Positions 1 to 8,312 of a stretch of 64,000 bases of DNA are shown one piece after another. The position numbers and the translations under genes are program-made. Under the pieces are notes generated by a model. The model searched no databases. It had not been told where the DNA came from and was given only the letters and a program-made list of their open reading frames with translations. Where the stretch lies: positions 4,340,001-4,404,000 of the forward strand of contig NZ_JACCBP010000001.1 of the NCBI RefSeq assembly GCF_013408655.1, read 5' to 3'. The stretch's first letter is position 1, and every line of letters starts with the position of its first letter. This stretch comes from Pigmentiphaga litoralis (GTDB lineage: Bacteria; Pseudomonadota; Gammaproteobacteria; Burkholderiales; Burkholderiaceae_B).

Positions 1-36
1 GGCGGCGAAACGTTGGATCAATTCAGAGAAGTTCAT
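1..36 (-). CDS. Partial CDS, N-terminal 12 codons only
   Basis: On the minus strand an ATG at 36-34 opens a frame running off the window edge, reading MNFSELIQRFAA. It lies 66 nt downstream of the OPRT-like gene on the same strand, so it is probably the next gene of that operon. An orotidine-5'-phosphate decarboxylase would fit beside an OPRT, but 12 residues are too few to identify a family; this is inference from context only. Confidence 0.4.
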   Translation of the reverse strand, partial: MNFSELIQRFAA

Positions 37-102
37 AAACCAAGAGGCAACGGGTAAGGGAATCGGAAAAACGGATCAGGCGGTGGCAATCAGGGGTGGC
101 GA

Positions 103-777
103 TCAATTCAGGCGGCCAATGCCGCCATGCGCCTTGGACCAGTCGGACGTGTGCGACAGGAACAGTTCAACCTTGTCGATATCGCCGGGTGTCAGGAAAT
201 TATCGGCCTTGGCCAGCCCGATGATGTCCTGCCAGGTGGCCAGCGCGTGGATCTGGATATCCAGTTCGTCCATCGTGCGGCGGCTTTCGGCAAACGTATC
301 GTAATAGAAGATGCTGAGCAGATGGCGCACCTGCAGGCCGGCGCCGCGCAGCGCCAGGCAGAAATTGCGTTTGCTCTGGCCGTCGGTGGTCAGGTCATCG
401 ACCAGCAGGGCACGGTTGCCGGCCACCACTTCGCCTTCGATCTGCGCGTTGCGGCCAAAGCCCAGCGGCTTCTTGCGCACGATCTGCAGCGGCAGCGACA
501 GGCGGTCGGCCAGCCAGGCGGCATAGGGCACGCCGGCCGTTTCGGCGCCGGTAATGACGTCGATCTCTTTCAGGCCGATGCGGTTCTTGACGACCGACAG
601 GGCCGCCTCATTCAAGGTCGTGCGCGCCGCGACCGACGAAATCAGCTTGCGGACGTCCACATAGACGGGGCTGGCCCAGCCGGAGCGCAATATGAAAGGC
701 TTGCCGCCGGTGACGTGGACGGCGCCGGACTCCAGCAACAACCTGGCGACGACGGGCCCGATAGTGGTTTCTTCCAT
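103..777 (-). CDS. Orotate phosphoribosyltransferase paralogue
   Basis: Phosphoribosyltransferase that would join orotate and PRPP to give OMP. The type I PRTase signature is visible as RALLVDDLTTDGQS in the middle of the protein, with ITGAETAGVPYAAWLA before it and a basic RKKPLGFGRNAQ loop. I prefer the ATG at 777 (224 aa); a TTG at 807 would add ten residues and overlap the upstream XRE gene. It differs clearly from the second, housekeeping-like pyrE at 8313-9059. It follows the XRE regulator directly and is divergent from the MFS/PyrK/PyrD genes, so it may salvage imported orotate. The OPRT family call is firm; the specialised role is inferred. Confidence 0.8.
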   Translation of the reverse strand: MEETTIGPVVARLLLESGAVHVTGGKPFILRSGWASPVYVDVRKLISSVAARTTLNEAALSVVKNRIGLKEIDVITGAETAGVPYAAWLADRLSLPLQIVRKKPLGFGRNAQIEGEVVAGNRALLVDDLTTDGQSKRNFCLALRGAGLQVRHLLSIFYYDTFAESRRTMDELDIQIHALATWQDIIGLAKADNFLTPGDIDKVELFLSHTSDWSKAHGGIGRLN

Positions 778-799
778 GACTTCTTCGTGTGGCGTGAGA

Positions 800-1684
800 T
801 TAGACAACTTTTAGCATGCTACCCAAAAGATCCGCGGCTTTCTGTCCCTTATAGGATCGATGCCACAGATCTTCCACCATTTTCGTATACAGCTCGACCG
901 CCTGTGGCGCGGCAGTCACCTGCGCGATGCCGGTGGTGATGTTGGGCAGCTCGCCAAACCGGAAGGGGCTGACCGCCACGAACGATGCGCCCGGCCGTTC
1001 GAACACCTGGAAGGTGGCGTTGGGCATGCTGCCGTCGACGATGCCGATCTGCATGTCCATGGGGTGTTCCTGCAATAGCGCGATGATGCGTTCGACCTCG
1101 CGCCGCGCGGCCAGCGACCGTTCCATGCGCACCGACGGCGGCAGGTCGATCCGGCCCACCAGGCCGAAGTGGACGAACCGTTCGATTTCACGCAGCCCGA
1201 TCAGGCTGATGATGGGCGGGCGGCGGCGTGAAAACGCGCGTTTGCGATCGTTCAGCAGTTTCATGACCGCGGCGATGCGTGGATCGTCCTGGTCGGGATT
1301 GGCTTCGCGCAGCATCTGTTCCAGATGCGCGGCGTAATCGTCCGACGTCAGCAGGAAGGAAATCGGTTCGAAGTGCGCCATGATCCGCGTCGCGTCGGTT
1401 TCCAGCTGGCGCATGCGTTCGATATAGGCGACCGGCGACGTGTAGTACTCGGCGCCCACGCCCAGCAAGGACGCCAGCGACGTATTCAGGATGACGCCCA
1501 GCCGTTCCAGCGTTTCGATCTTGACGATATGACCTTTCTCCATCCGGTAGACGGCCGCGCGCGACACGCCCAGCTGGTCGGCCACGGTTTCGGCGCGCAA
1601 CGACGCGCCCAGGCGATAGGCACGCAGGCGTTCGCCAATGGCCTGGAAGTCGACGGATTGATGGGGAATGACGGCAGTATCCAT
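800..1684 (-). CDS. XRE-family transcriptional regulator
   Basis: A 294-residue regulator. Residues about 15-70 form a Cro/CI-type helix-turn-helix, with VADQLGVSRAAVYRMEKG as the helix pair. The remaining ~220 residues are a C-terminal domain of unknown ligand specificity. It is the first gene of a minus-strand unit with the OPRT paralogue and is divergent from the MFS transporter gene, so it probably controls both units. AT-rich palindromic sites lie immediately upstream of its own start and upstream of the divergent gene, consistent with autoregulation. The inducer is not deducible; orotate or a related pyrimidine is a guess from the neighbours. Confidence 0.8.
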   Translation of the reverse strand: MDTAVIPHQSVDFQAIGERLRAYRLGASLRAETVADQLGVSRAAVYRMEKGHIVKIETLERLGVILNTSLASLLGVGAEYYTSPVAYIERMRQLETDATRIMAHFEPISFLLTSDDYAAHLEQMLREANPDQDDPRIAAVMKLLNDRKRAFSRRRPPIISLIGLREIERFVHFGLVGRIDLPPSVRMERSLAARREVERIIALLQEHPMDMQIGIVDGSMPNATFQVFERPGASFVAVSPFRFGELPNITTGIAQVTAAPQAVELYTKMVEDLWHRSYKGQKAADLLGSMLKVV

Positions 1685-1689
1685 ACACC

Positions 1690-1706
1690 TAGTCTAAAAA
1701 ATTAGA
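1690..1706. promoter_or_regulatory. Candidate operator next to XRE gene start
   Basis: TCTAA-N4-TTAGA inverted repeat (1693-1706) five to six bases upstream of the regulator's ATG. It contains the 12-mer TAGTCTAAAAAA (1690-1701), which recurs exactly at 1895-1906 before the divergent MFS gene; a related CTTAGATAAAAAA lies at 1856-1868. Likely binding sites of the XRE protein, by position and symmetry only. Confidence 0.45.
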
Positions 1707-1890
1707 AGCACTTGCGCCACGGCGATTTGCGGCGCGAACCAAGGCAGGGCATAAATCCGGGCGGCGCACCGGTCAAGTGCTTGTTTACTAGGGTTTTGCC
1801 TGGGTTTGGTGCAAAGGTCTTGCGGCTTTCGCCACATATCGCCGGGTCTTATCAGCTTAGATAAAAAACGCTTGAGAAGTAAGAAAAAGT

Positions 1891-1912
1891 GTCTTAGTCT
1901 AAAAAAAAAGAC
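1891..1912. promoter_or_regulatory. Second candidate operator, MFS side
   Basis: GTCTT-N12-AAGAC inverted repeat around a second copy of TAGTCTAAAAAA, about 70 bp upstream of the MFS start. It shares its core with the site at 1690-1706. The 1685-1983 gap otherwise shows only an AT-rich patch around 1855-1910 that could hold the divergent promoters. Confidence 0.4.
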
Positions 1913-1983
1913 GCGCCCGCCAGGGTTCCGGCGTTCCCATCTTCTAATTCGATCCTGACATTCGTTTCCCTCGGAGAGTGGAC

Positions 1984-3243
1984 ATGAGCAACAACACAGC
2001 CAGCATGGCCGGCAAGCCGGGTACCCCCGCCGCCGCGCCCGATCTGGTGGAGACCGACAGCTATGCGCGCAAGGCCGTCATTGCGTCGACCGTGGGTTAC
2101 GCGCTGGACGGCTTCGACCTGCTGATCCTGGGCTTCATCCTGGCGGCGATTTCGGCCGACCTGGGTTTTTCCGGCACGCAAGCCGGATCGCTGGTTACCT
2201 GGACGCTGGTGGGCGCGGTGTTCGGCGGTGTCGTGTTCGGCTGGCTCAGCGACAAGTACGGTCGCGTGCGCGTGCTGAACTGGACCATCTTGCTGTTCGC
2301 GATCTTTACCGGCCTGTGTTCGCTGGCCACCGGCTACTGGGACCTGCTGATCTATCGCACCATCGCCGGTATCGGCCTGGGTGGCGAATTCGGCATCGGC
2401 ATGGCGCTGGCCGCCGAAGCCTGCCGTCCGGAACAGCGTGCGCGCATGTCGTCGTATGTGGGCCTGGGCTGGCAGGCAGGCGTGCTCGCCGCGGCGCTGC
2501 TGACCCCGCTGCTGCTGCCGGTGATCGGCTGGCGCGGCATGTTCGCGGTGGGCGTGCTGCCTGCCGTGGCGGCCTTCGTGATTCGCCACTTCATTGGCGA
2601 ACCCAAGATCTTCATTGAAAACCAGAAGATCGCCAAGAAAGAGAACTCGTTCAAGATGCTGGTGGCGGACGCCGCCACGACCAAGATGAGTATCGGCGTG
2701 GTGATCCTGACGTCGGTGCAGAACTTCGGCTACTACGGCGTGATGATCTGGATGCCGTCGTACCTGAGCAAGCAGTTCGGCTATTCGCTGACCAAGTCGG
2801 CCATGTGGACCTCGGTCACGATCCTGGGCATGGCCTTCGGGATCTGGCTGTTCGGCCAGCTGGCGGACCGCGTCGGCCGCCGCCCCATCTTCCTGTTCTA
2901 CCAGGTGGGCGCGATCGTGACGGTGCTGGCGTACTCGGCGCTTGAATCACAGTACGCGCTGCTGATCGGCGGCGCCATCATGGGCATGTTCGTGAACGGC
3001 ATGATCGGCGGCTACGGCGCCCTGATCTCCGAGCTGTATCCCACGGCTGCCCGCGCCACGGCCCAGAACGTGCTGTTCAACATCGGCCGCGCGGTCGGCG
3101 GCTTTGGTCCGCTTGCCGTGGGTGCGGTGGCCTCCAAGTATTCGTTCAGCGCCGCGATTGCGCTGCTCGCATCGATCTACGTGCTCGACATCTTTGCCAC
3201 CCTGTTCCTGATCCCGGAACGCAAGGGCGCCGCGCTGGACTGA
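1984..3243 (+). CDS. MFS transporter, aromatic/organic acid:H+ symporter type
   Basis: A 419-residue inner-membrane carrier with about 12 hydrophobic segments in two halves. The MFS loop signatures are visible after TM2 (GWLSDKYGRVRV) and in the second half (GQLADRVGRRPIF). The first helix contains GYALDGFDLLILG, the acidic TM1 motif typical of the aromatic-acid:H+ symporter subfamily. The ATG at 1984 is preferred over a GTG at 1978 because GGAG at 1973-1976 is correctly spaced only for the ATG. It heads a plus-strand unit with PyrK-like, PyrD-like and M20 hydrolase genes, so an orotate-like carboxylated pyrimidine is a reasonable substrate guess. Confidence 0.85.
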   Translation: MSNNTASMAGKPGTPAAAPDLVETDSYARKAVIASTVGYALDGFDLLILGFILAAISADLGFSGTQAGSLVTWTLVGAVFGGVVFGWLSDKYGRVRVLNWTILLFAIFTGLCSLATGYWDLLIYRTIAGIGLGGEFGIGMALAAEACRPEQRARMSSYVGLGWQAGVLAAALLTPLLLPVIGWRGMFAVGVLPAVAAFVIRHFIGEPKIFIENQKIAKKENSFKMLVADAATTKMSIGVVILTSVQNFGYYGVMIWMPSYLSKQFGYSLTKSAMWTSVTILGMAFGIWLFGQLADRVGRRPIFLFYQVGAIVTVLAYSALESQYALLIGGAIMGMFVNGMIGGYGALISELYPTAARATAQNVLFNIGRAVGGFGPLAVGAVASKYSFSAAIALLASIYVLDIFATLFLIPERKGAALD

Positions 3244-3322
3244 TCCGTCCGCGCACCTTCGATGCAAGGGGAGGGGGCCCGCGCGCAAGCGCCGGCCCTC
3301 GCCCCGTTTTCAGGACATCCTC

Positions 3323-4225
3323 ATGCAGACTTCCTCCATGCAGGGCGACATCCCGGTCGGCCACACCGCCCCCGGCCACCCGGTGCCTGACGCGTCGTCG
3401 TGTCCGGGCAGCGCGTCGGGCTGTGGCGGCGGCGTCTCCGCGCCCGACACGGCCGGCCGCGTCATCAGCAACGACTGGATCAACCGCGACTATAAGCACC
3501 TGGTGCTGCAGGCCGATGGCCGCGCCGCGCAGGCGGTGGCCGGCCAGTTCTTCCATCTGCTGTGCCCGGTCACGGCCGACGATTCGCCGTTCTTTCGCCG
3601 CCCCATGAGCACCTACCGCGCGGACCCTGCAACGGGCCACGTGGAATTTCTGTACAAGGTGACGGGCGCCGGGACGCGCGGCCTGGCGACCCTGCAGCCG
3701 AATGACACGCTGCCGATGCTGGGCCCGTTGGGCGTGGGCTTTTCGCTGCCGCCCGGTGCGCGCAACATCGTGGTGCTGGGACGCGGCGTGGGGCTGGCCA
3801 CCCTGGCGCCGCTGTCCGATCTGGCGGCTGCGGCAGGCGTGGGCGTGACCGCGATCCTGAGCGCGCGCGACGCCGAAAACCTGATGTCGCAGACGCGTTT
3901 CAGCGGCACCGGCGCCACCGTGATCGAAGTGACGGATGAAGCCCTGACCAGCTCGGTCGACAAGGTGGAAGCCTTGCTGCGCGAACTGCACAAGGCCGGC
4001 AAGGCCGATGCCTTCTATACCTGCGGGTCGCAGCGCCTGACCGCGTTGATGCAGCGGCTGGGGAACGAGCTGGGCGTGCCCGGCGAAGTCGCCATGGAAC
4101 AGCAGATGGCCTGTGGCATCGGCATGTGCTATTGCTGCGTGCGCGCCTTCCGTGAAGGCGATCACCTGGTCAGCAAACGGGTCTGCTGGGATGGCCCCGT
4201 GTTTCCGCTTGCGGAGGTGACGTGA
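3323..4225 (+). CDS. Dihydroorotate dehydrogenase electron-transfer subunit (PyrK-like)
   Basis: Iron-sulphur flavoprotein that passes electrons between NAD(H) and a class 1B dihydroorotate dehydrogenase. The C-terminal 2Fe-2S ligands follow the PyrK pattern C-x4-C-x2-C-x15-C (C264, C269, C272, C288), in MACGIGMCYCCVRAF and KRVC. The middle holds the ferredoxin-reductase-type FAD and NAD domains. The N-terminal ~45 residues are low complexity (Gly, Ser, Pro), so the true start could be later. Its stop overlaps the start of the PyrD-like gene (TGATG), as expected for subunits of one complex. Class 1B enzymes are unusual for a betaproteobacterium's de novo pathway, which argues for a specialised role. 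Confidence 0.8.
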   Translation: MQTSSMQGDIPVGHTAPGHPVPDASSCPGSASGCGGGVSAPDTAGRVISNDWINRDYKHLVLQADGRAAQAVAGQFFHLLCPVTADDSPFFRRPMSTYRADPATGHVEFLYKVTGAGTRGLATLQPNDTLPMLGPLGVGFSLPPGARNIVVLGRGVGLATLAPLSDLAAAAGVGVTAILSARDAENLMSQTRFSGTGATVIEVTDEALTSSVDKVEALLRELHKAGKADAFYTCGSQRLTALMQRLGNELGVPGEVAMEQQMACGIGMCYCCVRAFREGDHLVSKRVCWDGPVFPLAEVT

Positions 4226-5211
4226 TGAATGCAAGAGACGGCGTGACGGTGCGCACTGGCCTGTCTGACGACACGGTGGTCGACCTGTCGATTGACGTAG
4301 GCGGCTTGCGCCTGCAGAACCCGATCATGCCGGCGTCGGGCACGTTTGCCGACGGCCTGGCCAACACCATCGACCTGAACCGGCTTGGCGCCTTCGTCAC
4401 CAAGACGATCACGGCCGAAAAGCGCAGCGGCAACCCGGTGCCGCGCGTGGCCGAAGTGCAGGGCGGCATGCTGAACGCCATCGGCATCCCCAGCAAAGGA
4501 TCCGAGTACTTCATTCGCGAATCCGTGCCCTTTTACCGTGGCTTTACGCCGCCCCTGGTCGTCAGCATTTCGGCCCCCACCAGCGACGGCTTTGCCGAAC
4601 TGGCGGCGGCCCTGTCCGACGTGCCCGGTGTGGCGGCCATCGAAGCCAATATTTCGTGCCCGAATATCGAAGAAGACGGCAAGGCGTTTGCCATGCACGC
4701 GCGGTCCACGGCCCAGGTCGTGAAGAACCTGCGCGCGGCCACCCGCCTGCCGCTGTGGGTCAAGCTCACGCCCAACACCGGTGAAATCGCCGCGGTGGCC
4801 AAGGCCGCCGAAGACGAAGGCGCCGAAGCCCTGGTGGTCGCCAACACCATCCTGGGCATGGCGATCGACATCCGCACCCGCCGGCCGAAGCTGGGCAACG
4901 TCATGGGCGGCATGTCGGGTCCGGCCGTCAAACCTATCGTGGTGCGCATGGTCTACCAGTGCCACCGCGCGGTCTCGATCCCGATCATTGGTTGCGGCGG
5001 CATTTCGACGGCGGATGACGCCGTGGAATTCATGTTGGCCGGCGCCACGGCCGTGCAGGTCGGCACCGCCACCTTCATTCGCCCCACCGCCATGATCGAC
5101 GTGATCGACGGCCTGGGCGCGTTCTGCCGGCAGCAAGGCATGACCGATCTGCGCGGCCTGATCGGCGCGGTTGAAGACACCGGCTTCGTGCCATTCGAAG
5201 CGATGGCCTGA
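4225..5211 (+). CDS. Dihydroorotate dehydrogenase, class 1B catalytic subunit (PyrD-like)
   Basis: FMN enzyme interconverting dihydroorotate and orotate, working with the PyrK-like subunit just upstream. The catalytic cysteine of class 1 enzymes is present in EANISCPN (about residue 145), and the phosphate-binding segment IGCGGISTADDAVEFMLAGA is near the C-terminus. A GTG at 4222 and an ATG at 4225 are both possible; GGAGG at 4213-4217 is better spaced for the ATG, which is used here (328 aa). Given a transporter and a carbamoyl hydrolase in the same unit, reduction of orotate, as in orotate-fermenting bacteria, is as plausible as biosynthesis. Class assignment is firm, direction inferred. 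Confidence 0.85.
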   Translation: MNARDGVTVRTGLSDDTVVDLSIDVGGLRLQNPIMPASGTFADGLANTIDLNRLGAFVTKTITAEKRSGNPVPRVAEVQGGMLNAIGIPSKGSEYFIRESVPFYRGFTPPLVVSISAPTSDGFAELAAALSDVPGVAAIEANISCPNIEEDGKAFAMHARSTAQVVKNLRAATRLPLWVKLTPNTGEIAAVAKAAEDEGAEALVVANTILGMAIDIRTRRPKLGNVMGGMSGPAVKPIVVRMVYQCHRAVSIPIIGCGGISTADDAVEFMLAGATAVQVGTATFIRPTAMIDVIDGLGAFCRQQGMTDLRGLIGAVEDTGFVPFEAMA

Positions 5212-5231
5212 CGGCCCGCAGAAGGAAGTTC

Positions 5232-6575
5232 ATGACAGACACCGCCTTGCAGAACACCGTGCGAACCGCCGCGGAATCGGCGTCGCCATCCGCGGCATTA
5301 TCCGCGGTATCGTCCGCGGCATCGTCCTTTACCGCGGAAGACCACGTGCTGGCCGCCACGCTGTTCGACCGCGTGCGCGACCTGAGCTTCGATGGCGTGG
5401 GCGTGTCGCGCGAAAGTTATGGCGCGTCGGAAACGGCCACGCTGGACTACCTGACGGAATGGGCCATCCAGCAAGGCCTGGAAGTCGTGACCGACGCCGC
5501 CGCCAACCGCCTCTTCACCTTGCCCGGCAGCGGCGATGCGGCCCACGTCGTGGTCGGCTCGCATGTCGACTCGGTGCCCCAGGGCGGCAACTTCGACGGC
5601 CTGGCGGGCGTCATCTCCGGCCTGCTCTGCCTGAAACGCCTGAAGGACGAAGGCCGGCAACCTGCCCACCCCCTGATGGTCGCCGGCATGCGCGGCGAAG
5701 AAAGCGCCTGGTTCGGCAAGGCCTACATGGGATCAAGCGCCATCCTGGGCAAACTGACCGCCGACGACCTGGCGCTCGTCAACAAACGCAACGGCAAAAG
5801 CATGGGCGAAGCCATGGCCGCGGCGGGGGTCGACATTGACGTGGTGGCCGCCGGCACACCCATGCCCTGGGTATCGAAGGTGCACGCGTATCTGGAACTG
5901 CACATCGAACAAGGCCCCATCATGGTTGCCCGCAAATGGCCCACCGCCATCGTCTCGGGCATCCGCGGGAACCTGCGCCACAACAGCGTCGCGTGCATCG
6001 GCGAACCCGGCCATTCCGGCGCCGTGCCACGCTGGCTGCGCAAGGATGCAGTGTTTGCCGTGGCCGACCTGCTGATGCGCCTGGACGAACACTGGCGCGT
6101 GCTGCTCGAACGCGGCAACGACCTGGTGGTGACGTCCGGCATCATGGGCACCGACCCCGCCGAACACGCCGTCTCGCGCATCCCCGGCCAGGTCAACTTC
6201 AGCTTTGAAGTCCGCAGCGAAAGCACCGACACCCTGGAAGCCTTCTACAAGGTCATGCGCGACGAATGCGACGCGGTGGCCCGCCAGCGCGGCGTGCGCT
6301 TCGAATTCGACCGCCGCATCGCGTCGGCCCCTGCGGTGATGGACACCGGCATCGTCAAGACGCTGCTGGATACCGCGGACGCCCTGTCGTTGCCGGTCGA
6401 AAAAGTCGCCAGCGGCGCAGGCCACGACGCCGCCCTGTTCGCCAACGCCGGTATCCCGTCCGGCATGATCTTCATCCGCAACGAACACGGGTCGCACAAC
6501 CCGCAAGAAGCCATGGACATGGATGACTTCATGGCTGGGACAAACCTGCTGTATCACGCGTTGCTGCGGATGTAA
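5232..6575 (+). CDS. Zn-dependent N-carbamoyl-amino-acid hydrolase / allantoate amidohydrolase family (M20)
   Basis: A 447-residue M20-type metal-dependent amidohydrolase. Metal-binding residues are visible as H111-x-D113 and D122 in GSHVDSVPQGGNFDGLAG, an acidic pair in RGEES (156-157), ELHIEQGP around residue 222, GHSGA, and H422 in NEHGSHNPQ. This family hydrolyses N-carbamoyl amino acids, ureidopropionate or allantoate. Twenty bases after the PyrD-like gene with an AGAAGGAAG ribosome site, it fits removal of the carbamoyl group from N-carbamoyl-aspartate, the step after dihydroorotase, but no dihydroorotase lies in the window. The N-terminus carries a 12-bp tandem repeat coding for a Ser/Ala linker. 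Confidence 0.82.
   Translation: MTDTALQNTVRTAAESASPSAALSAVSSAASSFTAEDHVLAATLFDRVRDLSFDGVGVSRESYGASETATLDYLTEWAIQQGLEVVTDAAANRLFTLPGSGDAAHVVVGSHVDSVPQGGNFDGLAGVISGLLCLKRLKDEGRQPAHPLMVAGMRGEESAWFGKAYMGSSAILGKLTADDLALVNKRNGKSMGEAMAAAGVDIDVVAAGTPMPWVSKVHAYLELHIEQGPIMVARKWPTAIVSGIRGNLRHNSVACIGEPGHSGAVPRWLRKDAVFAVADLLMRLDEHWRVLLERGNDLVVTSGIMGTDPAEHAVSRIPGQVNFSFEVRSESTDTLEAFYKVMRDECDAVARQRGVRFEFDRRIASAPAVMDTGIVKTLLDTADALSLPVEKVASGAGHDAALFANAGIPSGMIFIRNEHGSHNPQEAMDMDDFMAGTNLLYHALLRM
5289..5324. repeat. 12-bp x3 in-frame tandem repeat
   Basis: Three near-identical 12-mers (TCCGCGGCATTA, TCCGCGGTATCG, TCCGCGGCATCG) encode a Ser-Ala-rich segment at residues ~20-31 of the M20 hydrolase, before the conserved domain. 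Confidence 0.8.
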
Positions 6576-6667
6576 CGGCCTCCGGTAAGGAGGCTCGATT
6601 GGAAGGCCTGGCAAGGTCGCAACAGGGCCTCACCACGGGGCTTCAAGCAGCATCGTGGCTGCTGCGT

Positions 6668-6982
6668 TCAATCGGCGACGGTCCGTTCGACGTTGCCGCT
6701 GTACGGCTGGATGCGCGCCAGGACATCGGTAATGGCCTGCCGCGCGATCTCCAGATCGTAATAAGCCTGGCCACGCAGCCAATAGCCTTCGGACAAACCA
6801 AAGAAACGGCACATCCGCAAATCCGTATCTGCCGTGATGGCGCGCTTGCCATGCACGATTTCGTTGATGCGGCGCGGGGGCACCTCAATCGCCTTCGCCA
6901 GCGCGTACTGGCTCAACCCCATCGGTTGAAGGAATTCTTGCAGCAGAAGTTCACCGGGGTGGACTGGGAGAAGCTTGGTCAT
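6668..6982 (-). CDS. HigA-type antitoxin / XRE-family protein, orphan
   Basis: A 104-residue protein starting at ATG 6982 with MTKLLPVHPGELLLQEFL, the typical opening of HigA (VapI-like) antitoxins, followed by the helix-turn-helix SQYALAKAIEVPPRRINEI. HigA binds its own promoter and neutralises the HigB mRNA interferase. No HigB gene is evident: the 196 nt on its upstream side before xthA are too short and show no HigB-like frame, and the 6576-6667 gap on the other side is smaller still. It may be a relic or act as a stand-alone regulator. Confidence 0.75.
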   Translation of the reverse strand: MTKLLPVHPGELLLQEFLQPMGLSQYALAKAIEVPPRRINEIVHGKRAITADTDLRMCRFFGLSEGYWLRGQAYYDLEIARQAITDVLARIQPYSGNVERTVAD

Positions 6983-7178
6983 GGGGTCTATGGCTATGTG
7001 AGTCAGACGAAGTGCAGATGGGACGGCGATGATAATAACGTGACGCGTTACTAATAAGTGATTGTTGTCTATCCTTACTTGACCATCGTTCTCGCCGCGC
7101 CTTCGTACGCTGCTCACTGATCGGTGTATAAGTGCACCGCACGATTGCCCGTCGTTCCACTTAAGGATTTTTCGCCCC

Positions 7179-7961
7179 ATGCTCCGCGTCATCTCCGCCA
7201 ACCTCAATGGCATCCGTTCCGCTTACAACAAAGGTTTCCTGCCTTGGCTTGCCGCGCAGGATGCCGACTTTGTGTGCATGCAGGAACTGAAGGCGCAGGC
7301 GGCGGACCTGACGGTCGAGATGCTGAATCCGCCGGGCCTGTACGGCTACTTCCACTACGCCGAAAAGAAGGGCTACAGCGGCGTGGGCGTGTATGCACGC
7401 AAGCAGCCGGATCAGGTCATCCAGGGCCTGGGCGTGCCTGAGATCGACGCCGAAGGGCGCTACCTGGAGCTGGTCTACGAGGGCCTGTCGGTCATCTCGC
7501 TATACCTGCCGTCGGGATCGAGCGGCGAGCACCGCCAGAGCGCCAAATTCGCGTTCATGGAGCACTTCTTCCAGCACCTGGCCGACCTGGTCCGCTGCGG
7601 CCGCCAGGTCGTGCTGTGCGGCGATTGGAACATTGCGCACCGCGAAATCGACCTGAAGAACTGGAAGGGCAATCTGAAGAACAGCGGCTTTCTGCCCGAA
7701 GAACGTGCGTGGCTGACGCGGATTTTTGAAGAGTTGGGCTGGGTCGACGTGTACCGCCAGCTGCACCCCGAAACCACGGGCGAGGCCTACACGTGGTGGA
7801 GCAATCGTGGCCAGGCCTGGGCCAAGAACGTGGGGTGGCGGATCGATTACCAGATCGCGACGTCGGAGATTGCCGGCAGCGCCAAGGCCGCGGCGATTTA
7901 TAAAGATGAACGCTTTAGTGACCACGCGCCGTTGACGGTTGATTACGACTTCGCAGTCTGA
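7179..7961 (+). CDS. xthA: Exodeoxyribonuclease III
   Basis: A 260-residue apurinic/apyrimidinic endonuclease and 3'-5' exonuclease of base-excision repair. Conserved exonuclease/endonuclease/phosphatase motifs are all present: ISANLNGIRSA at the N-terminus, MQELKAQ with the metal-binding Glu, CGDWNIAHREID, and the terminal FSDHAPLTVDY. Full length for the ExoIII family. It sits alone between the minus-strand HigA-like gene and pyrE. The stop codon lies inside a 16-bp tandem repeat. Confidence 0.93.
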   Translation: MLRVISANLNGIRSAYNKGFLPWLAAQDADFVCMQELKAQAADLTVEMLNPPGLYGYFHYAEKKGYSGVGVYARKQPDQVIQGLGVPEIDAEGRYLELVYEGLSVISLYLPSGSSGEHRQSAKFAFMEHFFQHLADLVRCGRQVVLCGDWNIAHREIDLKNWKGNLKNSGFLPEERAWLTRIFEELGWVDVYRQLHPETTGEAYTWWSNRGQAWAKNVGWRIDYQIATSEIAGSAKAAAIYKDERFSDHAPLTVDYDFAV

Positions 7962-8003
7962 TTTTCCGGCGGTCTGATTTTCCAGCGCTCTGATTCTCCA
8001 GCC
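7956..8003. repeat. 16-bp x3 tandem repeat across the xthA stop
   Basis: GTCTGATTTTCCGGCG, GTCTGATTTTCCAGCG and CTCTGATTCTCCAGCC follow each other without spacing. The first copy contains the xthA stop codon, so the array looks like a duplication of the gene end. Confidence 0.8.
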
Positions 8004-8312
8004 GCATCGCCGTGGCCAGGTGCCGGGGCGGGCTGCAGGGCCGCCATCGAGGCGTCATCAGGCCGTCGTCATGCCGTCTCCGCCCCGTCTCCACGCCGAG
8101 GTTAAAGCTGCGTTCACGTCAGGTTTGTGACCCTTTTTCCCGGGAAAGTTTGCTTCCCTCCCCCGAAAAAATGCCCGCTGGACGCGACGCGGACGGGCAA
8201 ATGTTGTAAGGTACGCGCCAGTCTCCGTCAGTGCATCCGCCGCGTCCGCAGCGCCGCCGCGCTGGCCGAGAGTGCCGCCGGACCTGTTTCCGCGCCGTAG
8301 TGATCCTGTACC
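7962..8312. other. xthA-pyrE intergenic region
   Basis: About 350 bases without a credible gene. It starts with the 16-bp tandem repeat and must hold the pyrE promoter and leader, but I see no convincing -35/-10 pair and no clear attenuator hairpin plus T-run. Confidence 0.5.

Noticed and set aside
6983-7178. Possible HigB toxin gene upstream of higA
   Set aside because: Only about 196 nt before xthA, too short for a ~90-aa toxin, and no HigB-like WR-x-F or DYH ending was found in any minus-strand frame.
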